This document shows, in pieces, positions 50,856-58,909 of a stretch of 64,000 bases of DNA; positions within the stretch are counted from its first letter, which is position 1; every line of letters begins with the position of its first letter. The stretch covers positions 124,001 through 188,000 of the forward strand of contig JBDKER010000004.1 of the NCBI GenBank assembly GCA_039795165.1, given 5' to 3'. The DNA is from V1-33 sp039795165 (lineage in GTDB: Bacteria > Verrucomicrobiota > Verrucomicrobiia > Verrucomicrobiales > V1-33). The translations under genes were made by a program, and so were the position numbers. The notes beneath the pieces were generated by a model, which did not search any database, was not told where the DNA came from, and was given only the letters and a program-made list of their open reading frames with translations.

Positions 50856-51818
50856 TCAGGAAGAGGTGCGGGCGCGGGCGGCGTCGGCGAGCGCGGTGCT
50901 CAGGTAGCGTTCTCCTGTGGAGCAGCCGATGGTGACGAGGAGACGGCCTGCTGATTCGGGTCGGGCCGCCACCTGAAGGGCGGCCCAGACATTGGCTCCT
51001 GTGGAGATGCCTGCGAGGATGCCTTCCTCCAGCGCGAGGCGGCGTGCGGTCTCGATGGCGTCATCGTTCGTGACACGGATGACTTCGTCGATGATGGCGA
51101 GGTTGAGATTCTGCGGAACGAAGCCAGCTCCGGTGCCCTGGATCTTGTGAGGAGCGGGTATCACAGGCTGGCCTGCGAGGGTCTGCGAGATCACGGGCGA
51201 GGCGTCGGGCTCGACGGCGATGGTGCGGAAGCCGGTACGGCGCTGCCTGAGGACTTCGCTTACTCCCGTGAGGGTTCCGCCCGTGCCGACCGCAGCCACA
51301 AAGGTGTCAATCGTGCCCCCGGTGTCCTCCCAGATTTCTTCGGCTGTGGTGCGGCGGTGGATCTCCGGGTTGGCTGGGTTGCTGAACTGTCCAGGCATCC
51401 ATGCGCCGGGGTCAGCGGCGAGTAGTTCCTCCGCCTTTGCGATCGCTCCCTTCATGCCCTGCGCCCCCGGAGTCAGCACCAGTTCTGCCCCGAGCAGGGC
51501 CAGCAAGGTCCGCCGCTCCACGCTCATGGTTTCCGGCATCGTGAGAGTCAACCGGTACCCCCGCGCTGCCGCGACGAAGGCGAGCGCAATCCCCGTGTTT
51601 CCCGAGGTCGGCTCGATGATGTGCCCACCGGGCTGGACGACACCGCGCTGCTCCGCATCCTCGATCATGGCCCGGCCAATCCGGTCCTTCACGCTCCCCA
51701 GAGGATTCGCGAATTCCCCCTTCAGTGCGATTCTTCCCGGCAGCCCCGCGGCCACCCGGTTCAAGCGAACAAGAGGAGTCCGCCCCACGGTCGTAAGAAT
51801 GCTGTCGAGATATGCCAT
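50856..51818 (-). CDS. cysK: Cysteine synthase A (O-acetylserine sulfhydrylase)
   Basis: 320 aa PLP enzyme making cysteine from O-acetylserine and sulfide. The PLP lysine lies in NPLGSVKDRIG; the substrate loop is EPTSGNTGIALAFVAAARG; the phosphate-binding GTGGTLTGVS follows, and STGANVWAAL with the C-terminal CSTGERYLST is typical of CysK rather than cystathionine beta-synthase. Length and start are standard. The DUF2292 gene lies 74 bp upstream and the M14 gene 16 bp downstream, all on the minus strand. Confidence 0.94.
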   Translation of the reverse strand: MAYLDSILTTVGRTPLVRLNRVAAGLPGRIALKGEFANPLGSVKDRIGRAMIEDAEQRGVVQPGGHIIEPTSGNTGIALAFVAAARGYRLTLTMPETMSVERRTLLALLGAELVLTPGAQGMKGAIAKAEELLAADPGAWMPGQFSNPANPEIHRRTTAEEIWEDTGGTIDTFVAAVGTGGTLTGVSEVLRQRRTGFRTIAVEPDASPVISQTLAGQPVIPAPHKIQGTGAGFVPQNLNLAIIDEVIRVTNDDAIETARRLALEEGILAGISTGANVWAALQVAARPESAGRLLVTIGCSTGERYLSTALADAARARTSS

Positions 51819-51892
51819 AAGACTGATGAGTTATGTTAGTTGAGAAAGTGACCGCTGCTCATTCGATGGAAATCTTGGGGCTATCCCGGTCC

Positions 51893-52099
51893 TCATGCCC
51901 GGCCCTTCCCTCCACGGCCCCGGTCCTCCGACCGCTCCGGATCAATCCGGGTCTTCTCCACCGATTCCACCTGCGTCACCCGTCCCTCGTGCACGGTGAC
52001 CAGCACCGACCCGAAGCGGATCGCCCGCACCTTCTCCCGCACCACTTCCAGCCAGCGCTGTTCCGCGGCAGCATTCGTTTCGTCAGCTGGATGATTCAT
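51893..52099 (-). CDS. YezD-like DUF2292 small protein
   Basis: 68 aa from the ATG at 52099. The core RWLEVVREKVRAIRFGSVLV then TVHEGRVTQVESVEKTRID is the DUF2292/YezD signature. Members are commonly found beside sulfur assimilation or cysteine genes, consistent with cysK 74 bp downstream. The role is unknown; a basic, Arg/Gly-rich C-terminus extends it. Confidence 0.8.
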   Translation of the reverse strand: MNHPADETNAAAEQRWLEVVREKVRAIRFGSVLVTVHEGRVTQVESVEKTRIDPERSEDRGRGGKGRA

Positions 52100-52407
52100 G
52101 GCAGGATCTCGGAAAGGTTGGCAGAGAGGGTGCCGGGCCTCGGCTGGCGAAATTCTATTCCGCAAATGTCCATCGCTCAAGTAGGAAATACAGAGTGAGG
52201 GGTGCCCGGGCGATGGCGGAAACCCGGACTGCACCAAAAAACCATAATTTACGTGATTTACCTATTATAATTAAAATCCCTTAAGGGGAATGAGGCGCTT
52301 ACCTAGGCTATGACCATCTTGGCTACGCAACTGATTATGTTGCAGAGATTTGGTAACCGGTAAATAATATACGCAACCCGAGAAACCAACCAACCAAAGA
52401 CCACAAT
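52100..52407. other. AT-rich intergenic region before the PEP-CTERM gene
   Basis: The stretch from about 52230 to 52300 is much more AT-rich than the rest of the window and contains a TATAAT (52266-52271), but no matching -35 element at a normal spacing and no sigma-54-type GG/GC pair. No gene is supported here. Confidence 0.45.
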
Positions 52408-53034
52408 ATGAAAGCAGAAGGAACATTGCGAAATCTCTCTCTGAAATGGTTCGTTCCGCTGACCGCCAGCCTGATGATGGCGGCGACATCGTCCGGGGCG
52501 ATCGTGATAACGTTTGATGGACTGGCGGATTCCGAGCTGGTGACCTCGCAGTTCAGTGGGGTGACCTTCACCGGTGCAAGTGTGCTGACTCAGGGCGTGT
52601 CGCTCAGTCCAGTTTATCCGCCGGTTTCGCCATCGAACACTGTATTCGACATTACCGGACAAATGACCATCGCGTTCGGGCCCTCTGTGGTGGATGTCGG
52701 GGGGTTCTTCACGTATAACACACCCCTCACGCTACAGTATTTTGGTGGAGGGGGTGCTCTGCTGGCGACGCTGACCTCGTCATTTTCACAGAACTTCACC
52801 GGAACGGGAAATCCACCCAATGAATTCATCCAGTTCACGTCTCCCCTCGGCATTCATTCAATGACGATCATCGGAAATCCTAGCGGTAATTCCTTTACGA
52901 TGGACAATCTCACCTATTCAACCGGGAGCGCGGTGCCGGAGCCTGGCAGCACGATATCGGTGCTTGCTGCATTTGCGATTCCGCTGCTGCGTCGGCGCAG
53001 CCGCAGTTCTGGAACATTGGCCCTCCAGTATTGA
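52408..53034 (+). CDS. PEP-CTERM sorted exopolysaccharide-associated protein
   Basis: 208 aa. A signal peptide lies at residues 1-30, and the C-terminus has VPEPGSTISVLAAFAIPLLR then RRSR: the PEP motif, a membrane helix and an Arg cluster that exosortase cleaves. The body is a beta-rich domain (VITFDGLADSELVTSQFSGV, LGIHSMTIIGNPSGNSFTMD). The exosortase is not in the window. The ATG at 52408 is well placed after an AT-rich upstream region. Confidence 0.88.
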   Translation: MKAEGTLRNLSLKWFVPLTASLMMAATSSGAIVITFDGLADSELVTSQFSGVTFTGASVLTQGVSLSPVYPPVSPSNTVFDITGQMTIAFGPSVVDVGGFFTYNTPLTLQYFGGGGALLATLTSSFSQNFTGTGNPPNEFIQFTSPLGIHSMTIIGNPSGNSFTMDNLTYSTGSAVPEPGSTISVLAAFAIPLLRRRSRSSGTLALQY

Positions 53035-53218
53035 TTTTGTGCGGTGTGCATCGTGCAAGGGCAGGCATCAATGCTGAGTGCGCGGATTCTGGTGGTGATT
53101 GCGGTGAACCGCTCTTCCATCCGTGAGGCCCGCTCCCGCTCTGTTTGCGGCAGGATTTGATGGGCATGGGATCGCGGGCTGACAGCGTGCGGTTCCGCTG
53201 AAAGTTCCTGAGAAACGA

Positions 53219-53262
53219 GGAACCCCGCAGGTGGCGAGTGCTGCCTGCGGGGTTCTGTGTTT
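53219..53262. terminator. Bidirectional intrinsic terminator-like hairpin
   Basis: GAACCCCGCAGG pairs perfectly with CCTGCGGGGTTC (12 bp, loop 53232-53243). It lies between the convergent PEP-CTERM and serA genes. T-rich tails are short on both strands. Confidence 0.6.
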
Positions 53263-53301
53263 CCCTTGCGGGAGCGGTGATGCTGCTGCGGCCGTGGTGG
53301 A

Positions 53302-54897
53302 TCAGATCCTCAGTTCGCGGGCGTTGAGGATGGCTGGGTGGCGGGTGAGTTCGGCGAGCACTTCCTGACCGGCTGGGTGGTCGAGGGTGAGGACGGTGAG
53401 GGCGACGCCGTCGCGGGCGTCGCGGGAGAGGGACATGCTGGCGATATTGACCTTATGTTGGCCGAGGATATTGCCGACGGTTCCGACGATGCCGGGCTGG
53501 TCGCGGTTTTCGTAGATGAGGAGGGTGCCTTCCGGAGCGGCTTCGATGCGGCGGCCGTTGATGCCGACGATGCGAGGGGATTTACCGAAGAAGGTGCCGG
53601 CTACGCTGGCGCGGCGGTCGCCGGTGCCTGCGGTGACTTCGATGAGTTCGGTGAAGTCGGCTGGGGTGGCGAGGCGGCTTTCGGTGATGCGGAGGCCGAG
53701 GCGTTCGGCGACGCCGGGGGCATTGACCCAGTTGACGGCGCCTTCGCAGGATCCGACTTCGAGGTAGCCCTTGAGGATGGCGCGGGAGATGAGGGTGGTA
53801 TCACCTTCGCCGATCTGGCCGGAGTAATTGACGCGGAGGACTTCTGGTTGTTTCGGGGCGAGTTGGCCCGCGAGGCGGCCGAGGGTTTCGGCGAACTGGA
53901 GGTAGGGTCCGATGGCGTCGAGCGTCTTGCGGTCGACGCTGGGCATGTTGACGGCGTTGGAGACGATACCATCGACGAGGGCGTCGCGGATGGCGCGGGC
54001 GATTTCGATGCCGACGTTTTCCTGGGCTTCCGAGGTGGAGGCACCGAGGTGCGGGGTGAGCACGACGTTGGGGAAGCTGAGCAGGGGGTGATCCGGCGAT
54101 GGTGGTTCCGATTCGAAGACGTCGAGGGCGGCACCGGCCACGTGTCCTGAGCGGAGGGCTTCGACGAGGGCGGCTTCCTCGACGAGGCCGCCGCGTGCGC
54201 AGTTGACGATGCGCACGCCTGCCTTGCAGAGGGCGAGGCGGGGGCCATTGAGGAGGTATTTGGTCTCCGGCGTCATGGGCATGTGCATGGAGATGAAATC
54301 GGCGTCGCGGATGGCGTCTTCGACGGTCGTCATCAGTTCCACGCGTAGGACATTGGCGCGGGCTGGGGAGAGGTAGGGATCGTAGACGACGACGCGCATG
54401 CCGAAGGCCATGGCGCGGCGGGCCACTTCGCTGCCGATGCGTCCCATGCCGAGGACTGCGAGGGTTTTGCCATTGAGTTCGACGCCTTCGAAGTGCTTGC
54501 GTTCCCATTTTCCGGAGATCACGCTGGCGTGGGCCTGCGGGATGCTGCGGGCGAGGCTCATGAGGAGGGCGAAGGAATGTTCGGCCGTCGAGATGGTATT
54601 GCCGGCCGGGGTATTCATCACGATGACCCCGTGCTTGTTGGCGGCGGGCACATCGATGTTGTCGACGCCTACGCCGGCGCGGCCGACTGCCTTGAGGCGG
54701 GTGGCCTTTTCAAAGACCGGGCCGGTGATTTTGGTCTGTGAGCGGACGACGATGCCTTCGTATTCGTGGGCGGTGGCGAGGAGTTCGTCGGGTTTGATGC
54801 CGATGCGCACGACTACGTCGAGGGCAGGGTCGGCACGAAGTTCCTCTATCCCTTTTTCTGAAATGGGATCCGCCACGAGCACTTTCTTCTTGTCCAT
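53302..54897 (-). CDS. serA: D-3-phosphoglycerate dehydrogenase (long form)
   Basis: 531 aa from the ATG at 54897, the first step of serine synthesis. The NAD-binding motif is LAVLGMGRIGSEVARRAM. Catalytic residues are Arg in NCARGGLVEEAALV, Glu in FESEPPSPDHPLL, and His in LTPHLGASTSEAQENVGIE. The chain continues into the ASB domain (KGYLEVGSCEGAVNWVNAPG) and a C-terminal ACT domain (LIYENRDQPGIVGTVGNILG), so serine feedback is possible. The serine made here could feed the cysK pathway encoded nearby. The ORF upstream of 54897 is not used because the start is followed by KKKVLVADPISEKG, the conserved start. Confidence 0.94.
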   Translation of the reverse strand: MDKKKVLVADPISEKGIEELRADPALDVVVRIGIKPDELLATAHEYEGIVVRSQTKITGPVFEKATRLKAVGRAGVGVDNIDVPAANKHGVIVMNTPAGNTISTAEHSFALLMSLARSIPQAHASVISGKWERKHFEGVELNGKTLAVLGMGRIGSEVARRAMAFGMRVVVYDPYLSPARANVLRVELMTTVEDAIRDADFISMHMPMTPETKYLLNGPRLALCKAGVRIVNCARGGLVEEAALVEALRSGHVAGAALDVFESEPPSPDHPLLSFPNVVLTPHLGASTSEAQENVGIEIARAIRDALVDGIVSNAVNMPSVDRKTLDAIGPYLQFAETLGRLAGQLAPKQPEVLRVNYSGQIGEGDTTLISRAILKGYLEVGSCEGAVNWVNAPGVAERLGLRITESRLATPADFTELIEVTAGTGDRRASVAGTFFGKSPRIVGINGRRIEAAPEGTLLIYENRDQPGIVGTVGNILGQHKVNIASMSLSRDARDGVALTVLTLDHPAGQEVLAELTRHPAILNARELRI

Positions 54898-55029
54898 GGA
54901 ATTGCAGGTAAAAAAGGCGGCAGAGTATGGGTCTCCCGGGGGGTGTAAAGTGCAAATGAGGACAACTGCGGCAGCCGCGTTTCCTGCGCCGGGGCCTTGA
55001 GAACCCATGAGCCACGCGGCTGCGCCTTG

Positions 55030-55085
55030 CCTGATGGATAAATTTCCCGCCGCGCTGCCAGTCCAGGCGTTTCAGGAGGCTCTTG
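55030..55085. repeat. Dispersed repeat related to 49778-49832
   Basis: AATTT-CCCGCCGCGCTGCCA, then GTCCAGGCGTTTCAGGAGGC, resembles GAATTCCTCGCCGCGCTACC and AGTCCGGGTTCTTCAACAGG at the right end of the MITE-like element; roughly three quarters of bases agree by eye. Confidence 0.4.
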
Positions 55086-56280
55086 GTACGTGCGGGAGCA
55101 GAGCCTGCACGGCGGCGGCGGCGAAGGCCGGGTCGTTGATGGTGCAGTCCAGTTCGAGCAGGGGAATGCCAGGATTCAGGTGCGAGCGGATGGCATGGAA
55201 GAGGGCCTGGTCTGCTTCCTGATTGTAGAATGGCTGTCCGGCGGTGCTGATGATGCTGATGCCGCGGAGTGGGAGGAGCACGGTGACGGGGCCGGTGTAG
55301 GCATTGACCTTTTCCGCGAGGATGCGGCCGAGTTCGGCGCATTCGGCGGCATTGGTGCGCATGAGGGTGACCTGAGGATTGTGATGGTAGAATGTGCGGC
55401 CGCGGAATTTCTCCGGGACTGTCTGGGGTTCACCGAAGTTCACCATGTCGAGGCAGCCCGGGGCGACTACGGCGGGGGTTCCGGTGCGTCCGGCGGCTTC
55501 GAGTCGTGCTGGTCCTGCGCCGAGGATGCCTCCGACCAGTTCGTCGGCCCATTCCGTGGTGGTGACATCGAGGACAGCGGCGGCCATGCCGCTGTCGATG
55601 AGTGCTTCCATGGTGCGTCCGCCGGTACCGGTGGCGTGGAAGACGAGGACTTCGCAGCCGGCATCCTCGAGCAGGCGCATGGCTTCATTGACGCAGGCGG
55701 TGGTGTTGCCGAACATGCTGGCGACCACGAGGGGGCGGTCGCTCTCTGTGGCATCTGCGCCTTGCGCTGCCGCTGCCGTGACCATTCCGCAGATGGCTCC
55801 GGCGGCATTGGTGAAGAGGCGGCGCGAGAGCCGGTTGAGTCCTGCCACGTCCACGATGGACGGCATCATGACGATGTCCTTCGAGCCGACGTAGGGAGCC
55901 GTATTGCCGCTCGCGAGGGTGGAGACCATCAGCTTGGGGAAGCCGACGGGGAGGCTGCGCATGGCAGCCGTGGCGATGGCGGTGCCTCCGCCTCCGCCCA
56001 GCGAGATGATTCCCTGGAACCGTCCCTGTTTTGCCTGATCTGCGATGAAGGCTGGGAGGGCGGCGGCCATGGCGGCCACGCGGACGCCGCGGTCTTCCGG
56101 CAGGCTGGCGAGGCCTGGGCAGATTTCCGTGCGGGCGATGTCCGGAGCGGCCTGCGGCGGGGCGAGGCAGCCCGCATCGATCAGCAGGGGCGTGTGTCCG
56201 CAGCGACGGATGGCATCGGCTACGAAGGCGTGTTCAGGTCCCTTGCTGTCGAGTGTTCCGAGAACGGCGATGGTGGCCAT
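55072..56280 (-). CDS. Tm-1-like ATP-binding domain (UPF0261) protein
   Basis: 402 aa. Motifs of the UPF0261 family: VLGTLDSKGPEHAFVADAIR, GIISLGGGGGTAIATAAMRS, VSTLASGNTAPYVGSKDIVM then MPSIVDVAGLNRLS, and FHATGTGGRTMEALIDSGM. Members include fungal and bacterial proteins fused to, or beside, a phosphoenolpyruvate-hydrolase-like TIM barrel, and plant Tm-1, which blocks tobamovirus replication. The bacterial role is not established. The downstream neighbour is serA, 174 bp away. Confidence 0.87.
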   Translation of the reverse strand: MATIAVLGTLDSKGPEHAFVADAIRRCGHTPLLIDAGCLAPPQAAPDIARTEICPGLASLPEDRGVRVAAMAAALPAFIADQAKQGRFQGIISLGGGGGTAIATAAMRSLPVGFPKLMVSTLASGNTAPYVGSKDIVMMPSIVDVAGLNRLSRRLFTNAAGAICGMVTAAAAQGADATESDRPLVVASMFGNTTACVNEAMRLLEDAGCEVLVFHATGTGGRTMEALIDSGMAAAVLDVTTTEWADELVGGILGAGPARLEAAGRTGTPAVVAPGCLDMVNFGEPQTVPEKFRGRTFYHHNPQVTLMRTNAAECAELGRILAEKVNAYTGPVTVLLPLRGISIISTAGQPFYNQEADQALFHAIRSHLNPGIPLLELDCTINDPAFAAAAVQALLPHVPRAS

Positions 56281-56313
56281 GGCGTGCTGGGGAAACGGGC
56301 GGCCGGGGGCGGC

Positions 56314-57672
56314 TCAGTACGGGATTTCGCGGATGTAGATGTTCTTGAACCAGAGCTTGTTGCCGTGGTTCTGGAGTTCGATCTGCTCCTCGCGGGGCAG
56401 GGGAACATTGGCATCCCAGAGGTATTCGAGGCGGGCGTTGTTGATGACCAACTGTCCGTTGAGCCAGATGGTGGCGCGGTCGCCGATCATGCGGATATGG
56501 AAGGTGTTCCATTCACCGATGGGTTTGTCGGCCTTGACGAGCGGGTCCTTTCCTTCGCCCTTGTTGTTCCAGAGTCCGCCGGAGCCCTTCTGGTTGCCGT
56601 GCTGGAACTGTTCCGGGTTGGCTGGATCCCAGATCTGCACCTGGGGAGCCCCGCGCAGGTAAATGCCGCTGTCCGCCTTGGCGGGAATCTTCCAGTCGAC
56701 GAAGAATTCGAAATCGCCGTAGGCTTTGGCGGTCGCGAGGCTTTCACCCTTGCCCGAGAAGACGAGCGCTCCGTCCTCGACGGACCAGTTGGCGCGCATG
56801 AGGTCGTCTGCAATCTGCTGAGCGGCGGCCAGTTGCTCCGGCGTGAGTTTGGCCCGGACGTGCGGCTTGTCATTCGGGCCTTTCAGGAGGCCCTTCCAGT
56901 TGGTGAGGTCCTTGCCATTGAAAAGGGCTGTGAAGCCCGCCGGGGCGGTGTTGTCCGGATTTCCTGCCAGCACGTGCGGAGCCGGGGTGAAGTCGAGCAC
57001 TTTGAGGTTCCGGTAGGCCACGTAGTCGCCGTGTCCGCAGAAGGCAATGTACCCACTGGTGCGGGCCAGACCCGGGTGGTCCTTGCCATCGATCGGCTTG
57101 ATGCCGGTGAGGTAGGTATCCGTAATGGTTTCGCCGTTCAGGATGACTTTCACGTGGTCGCCGATGCAGACGATCTGCTGGCGGTTCCATTCACCAACCG
57201 GCTTGAGGAAATTCTTCTCGGCCTGAAGCGAGCGTGCCGTTCCGTAGACCGATCCGTGGAATTGATAAGGTGCCAGGCCTTTGTACTTCTCATGGCGGTC
57301 ATCAAGCACCTGAATTTCCATGCCCACGTAGGCGGCGTCTCCGCTTCCTGGATAGCGGAGGCCAATTCCGTTATTCGATCCAGCCTGCAGCTTGAATTCG
57401 AAATCGAGCACGAAATCGCCGTATTCCTTTTCTGTGCGGAGGAATGCTCCCTTGGGAGTGCAGACGATGGCTCCGTCCTCGACCGAGTATCCTTCACCGG
57501 TCCAGCCGGCGAGGCTTGTGCCGTCGAAAATACTGGTCCAGCCGCCTGCCTTTTCGAGGTGAGCGAGCGTGGGAGCGGCTGGCGCAAGGTTCAGCGGGCC
57601 TGAGGCCGTTTCGGCCTGAAGCAGGGACCCGGAAATGAGCAAGGCGCTGGAAATCAACGTAATGGCTTTCAT
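56314..57672 (-). CDS. Exported protein with two DUF1080 (3-keto-disaccharide hydrolase) domains
   Basis: 452 aa from the ATG at 57672, which opens a signal peptide (MKAITLISSALLISGSLLQA). Two DUF1080 copies: domain 1 at about residues 40-230 (TSIFDGTSLAGWTGEGYSVE, FVLDFEFKLQAGSNNGIGLR, EKNFLKPVGEWNRQQIVCIG) and domain 2 at about 240-450 (FTALFNGKDLTNWKGLLKGP, FEFFVDWKIPAKADSGIYLR, HGNKLWFKNIYIREIP). The tandem form is seen in this phylum for 3-keto-glucoside hydrolysis. Both copies appear intact. Confidence 0.88.
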   Translation of the reverse strand: MKAITLISSALLISGSLLQAETASGPLNLAPAAPTLAHLEKAGGWTSIFDGTSLAGWTGEGYSVEDGAIVCTPKGAFLRTEKEYGDFVLDFEFKLQAGSNNGIGLRYPGSGDAAYVGMEIQVLDDRHEKYKGLAPYQFHGSVYGTARSLQAEKNFLKPVGEWNRQQIVCIGDHVKVILNGETITDTYLTGIKPIDGKDHPGLARTSGYIAFCGHGDYVAYRNLKVLDFTPAPHVLAGNPDNTAPAGFTALFNGKDLTNWKGLLKGPNDKPHVRAKLTPEQLAAAQQIADDLMRANWSVEDGALVFSGKGESLATAKAYGDFEFFVDWKIPAKADSGIYLRGAPQVQIWDPANPEQFQHGNQKGSGGLWNNKGEGKDPLVKADKPIGEWNTFHIRMIGDRATIWLNGQLVINNARLEYLWDANVPLPREEQIELQNHGNKLWFKNIYIREIPY

Positions 57673-57992
57673 GGCAGGTGTGTGGTAGAATCGGGAGTGA
57701 GGGATCAGGGGGCCGGAAAGAATCTGTCCGGCAGAGACCCGCCGCGGCAGTTGCCGTCGCAGAGTCACTGCAAAGAGCGTAGCGGCCCACCGCGCCTTGG
57801 CAAGGTTTCCCCGGTACGCATTTCCAGATCCCACCTTCCATTAGAATCCTTGTTTTTCTGGTCCGGTTCAGGTTTTCCATCCGGTCCGGGTTGAAGAATC
57901 AAGGCTTGACAAGCCCGGTGGGAAGGGGTTGAAACGAATCAGTCGTGGCAATGCACGCACAACGCCTAACTCTAGCACGATATTTAAGCACT

Positions 57993-58832
57993 ATGGGAAA
58001 TGTCAGTAATCCGAGTCTGTGGGCAGCAGCGCAGCGCCTTGCCTTTATTGAAAAGAGCGCCTGGTGGCGCGGAGTGGTGAACCGCCAGGATCTCCAGGCG
58101 ATCTTCGGAGTGTCCCTCGCCCAGGCGTCGGCGGACATTCAGAAGTATCACGAACTGAATCCTGGAGCGCTCATTTACAATCTGAACCGCAAGCGGTACG
58201 AGGGGAATGTGGAGATGCGGATTCCGGAGGGATCGACGACGCTGGAGGAAGCGCTGCGGTTGTTTTTCCCGGGTGGGAGCATGGAGCGGGTACGTTTTGC
58301 GGCCAATGGGGTTTCTGCGTCGGTGGCTGCCCGGTTGGACATGGTGGCGCTGCCCCAGCGGAATGGTCATCTGGAGACTTTGCGGCGTGTCTTCATGGCT
58401 TCGCTGTACGCTTCGAAGCTGAAAATCCGTTATCTTTCGGTGCATGGCTCGAAGGATTCGTGGCGGGTGGTGCGGCCGCATGCATGGGGGAACGACGGGA
58501 ACCGTTGGCATTTCCGGGCGTGGTGCGAGGAGAGCGCTGGATTCCGTGATTTCGTAGTGGGCCGTGTGGTGGAGGCCGAGTGGCCTCAGGAAGTGACTGA
58601 AGCCATGCCAAAAGATGCGGAGTGGGAGGAAATCGTTACGCTCAAGCTGCGTCCGTCGCGGAACCTTGATGCGATTCAGCGGGCTGCGATTGCGCTGGAC
58701 TACGGGATTCCTGAGAATGGGGTGCTGAGTGTGTCGGTGCGGAAGGCGATGGAGAACTACCTGCGGGTGAGGCTGCATCTGCCGTTTGCCGATGGCAGTG
58801 CCCCGGTGGCGCAGCTTGAGGAAGTGCGCTGA
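57993..58832 (+). CDS. WYL-domain transcriptional regulator (CapW/BrxR-like layout)
   Basis: 279 aa from the ATG at 57993; a GTG/ATG pair 48 bp upstream would add 16 residues. N-terminal winged helix: LAFIEKSAWWRGVVNRQDLQ then AIFGVSLAQASADIQKYHEL. WYL domain at about 140-220 (LKIRYLSVHGSKDSWRVVRP, HAWGNDGNRWHFRAWCEESA). A WCX-like C-terminus follows (LKLRPSRNLDAIQRAAIALD). This arrangement matches the WYL repressors that control phage-defence systems (BrxR, CapW), but no defence genes are adjacent. An intrinsic terminator follows. Confidence 0.85.
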   Translation: MGNVSNPSLWAAAQRLAFIEKSAWWRGVVNRQDLQAIFGVSLAQASADIQKYHELNPGALIYNLNRKRYEGNVEMRIPEGSTTLEEALRLFFPGGSMERVRFAANGVSASVAARLDMVALPQRNGHLETLRRVFMASLYASKLKIRYLSVHGSKDSWRVVRPHAWGNDGNRWHFRAWCEESAGFRDFVVGRVVEAEWPQEVTEAMPKDAEWEEIVTLKLRPSRNLDAIQRAAIALDYGIPENGVLSVSVRKAMENYLRVRLHLPFADGSAPVAQLEEVR

Positions 58833-58852
58833 GCGATCCGTTGAAAGAATCA

Positions 58853-58890
58853 GGGGCTGTTCCGGTGGATCGGAACAGCCCCTTTTCGTT
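58853..58890 (+). terminator. Intrinsic terminator after the WYL regulator
   Basis: GGGGCTGTTCCG pairs perfectly with CGGAACAGCCCC (12 bp, 6-nt loop) and is followed by TTTTCGTT, 20 bp after the stop. Confidence 0.9.
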
Positions 58891-58909
58891 GCCCTGAGGG
58901 GGGGCCTGA

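Noticed and set aside
52300..52345. Sigma-54 promoter for the PEP-CTERM gene
   Set aside because: TGG and TGC elements exist but the spacing between the GG and GC pairs is about 19, not the required 10-11.
55090..57603. 837-residue plus-strand reading frame
   Set aside because: It is antisense to two well-supported genes (UPF0261 and DUF1080 x2), lacks protein-like structure and spans their intergenic space.
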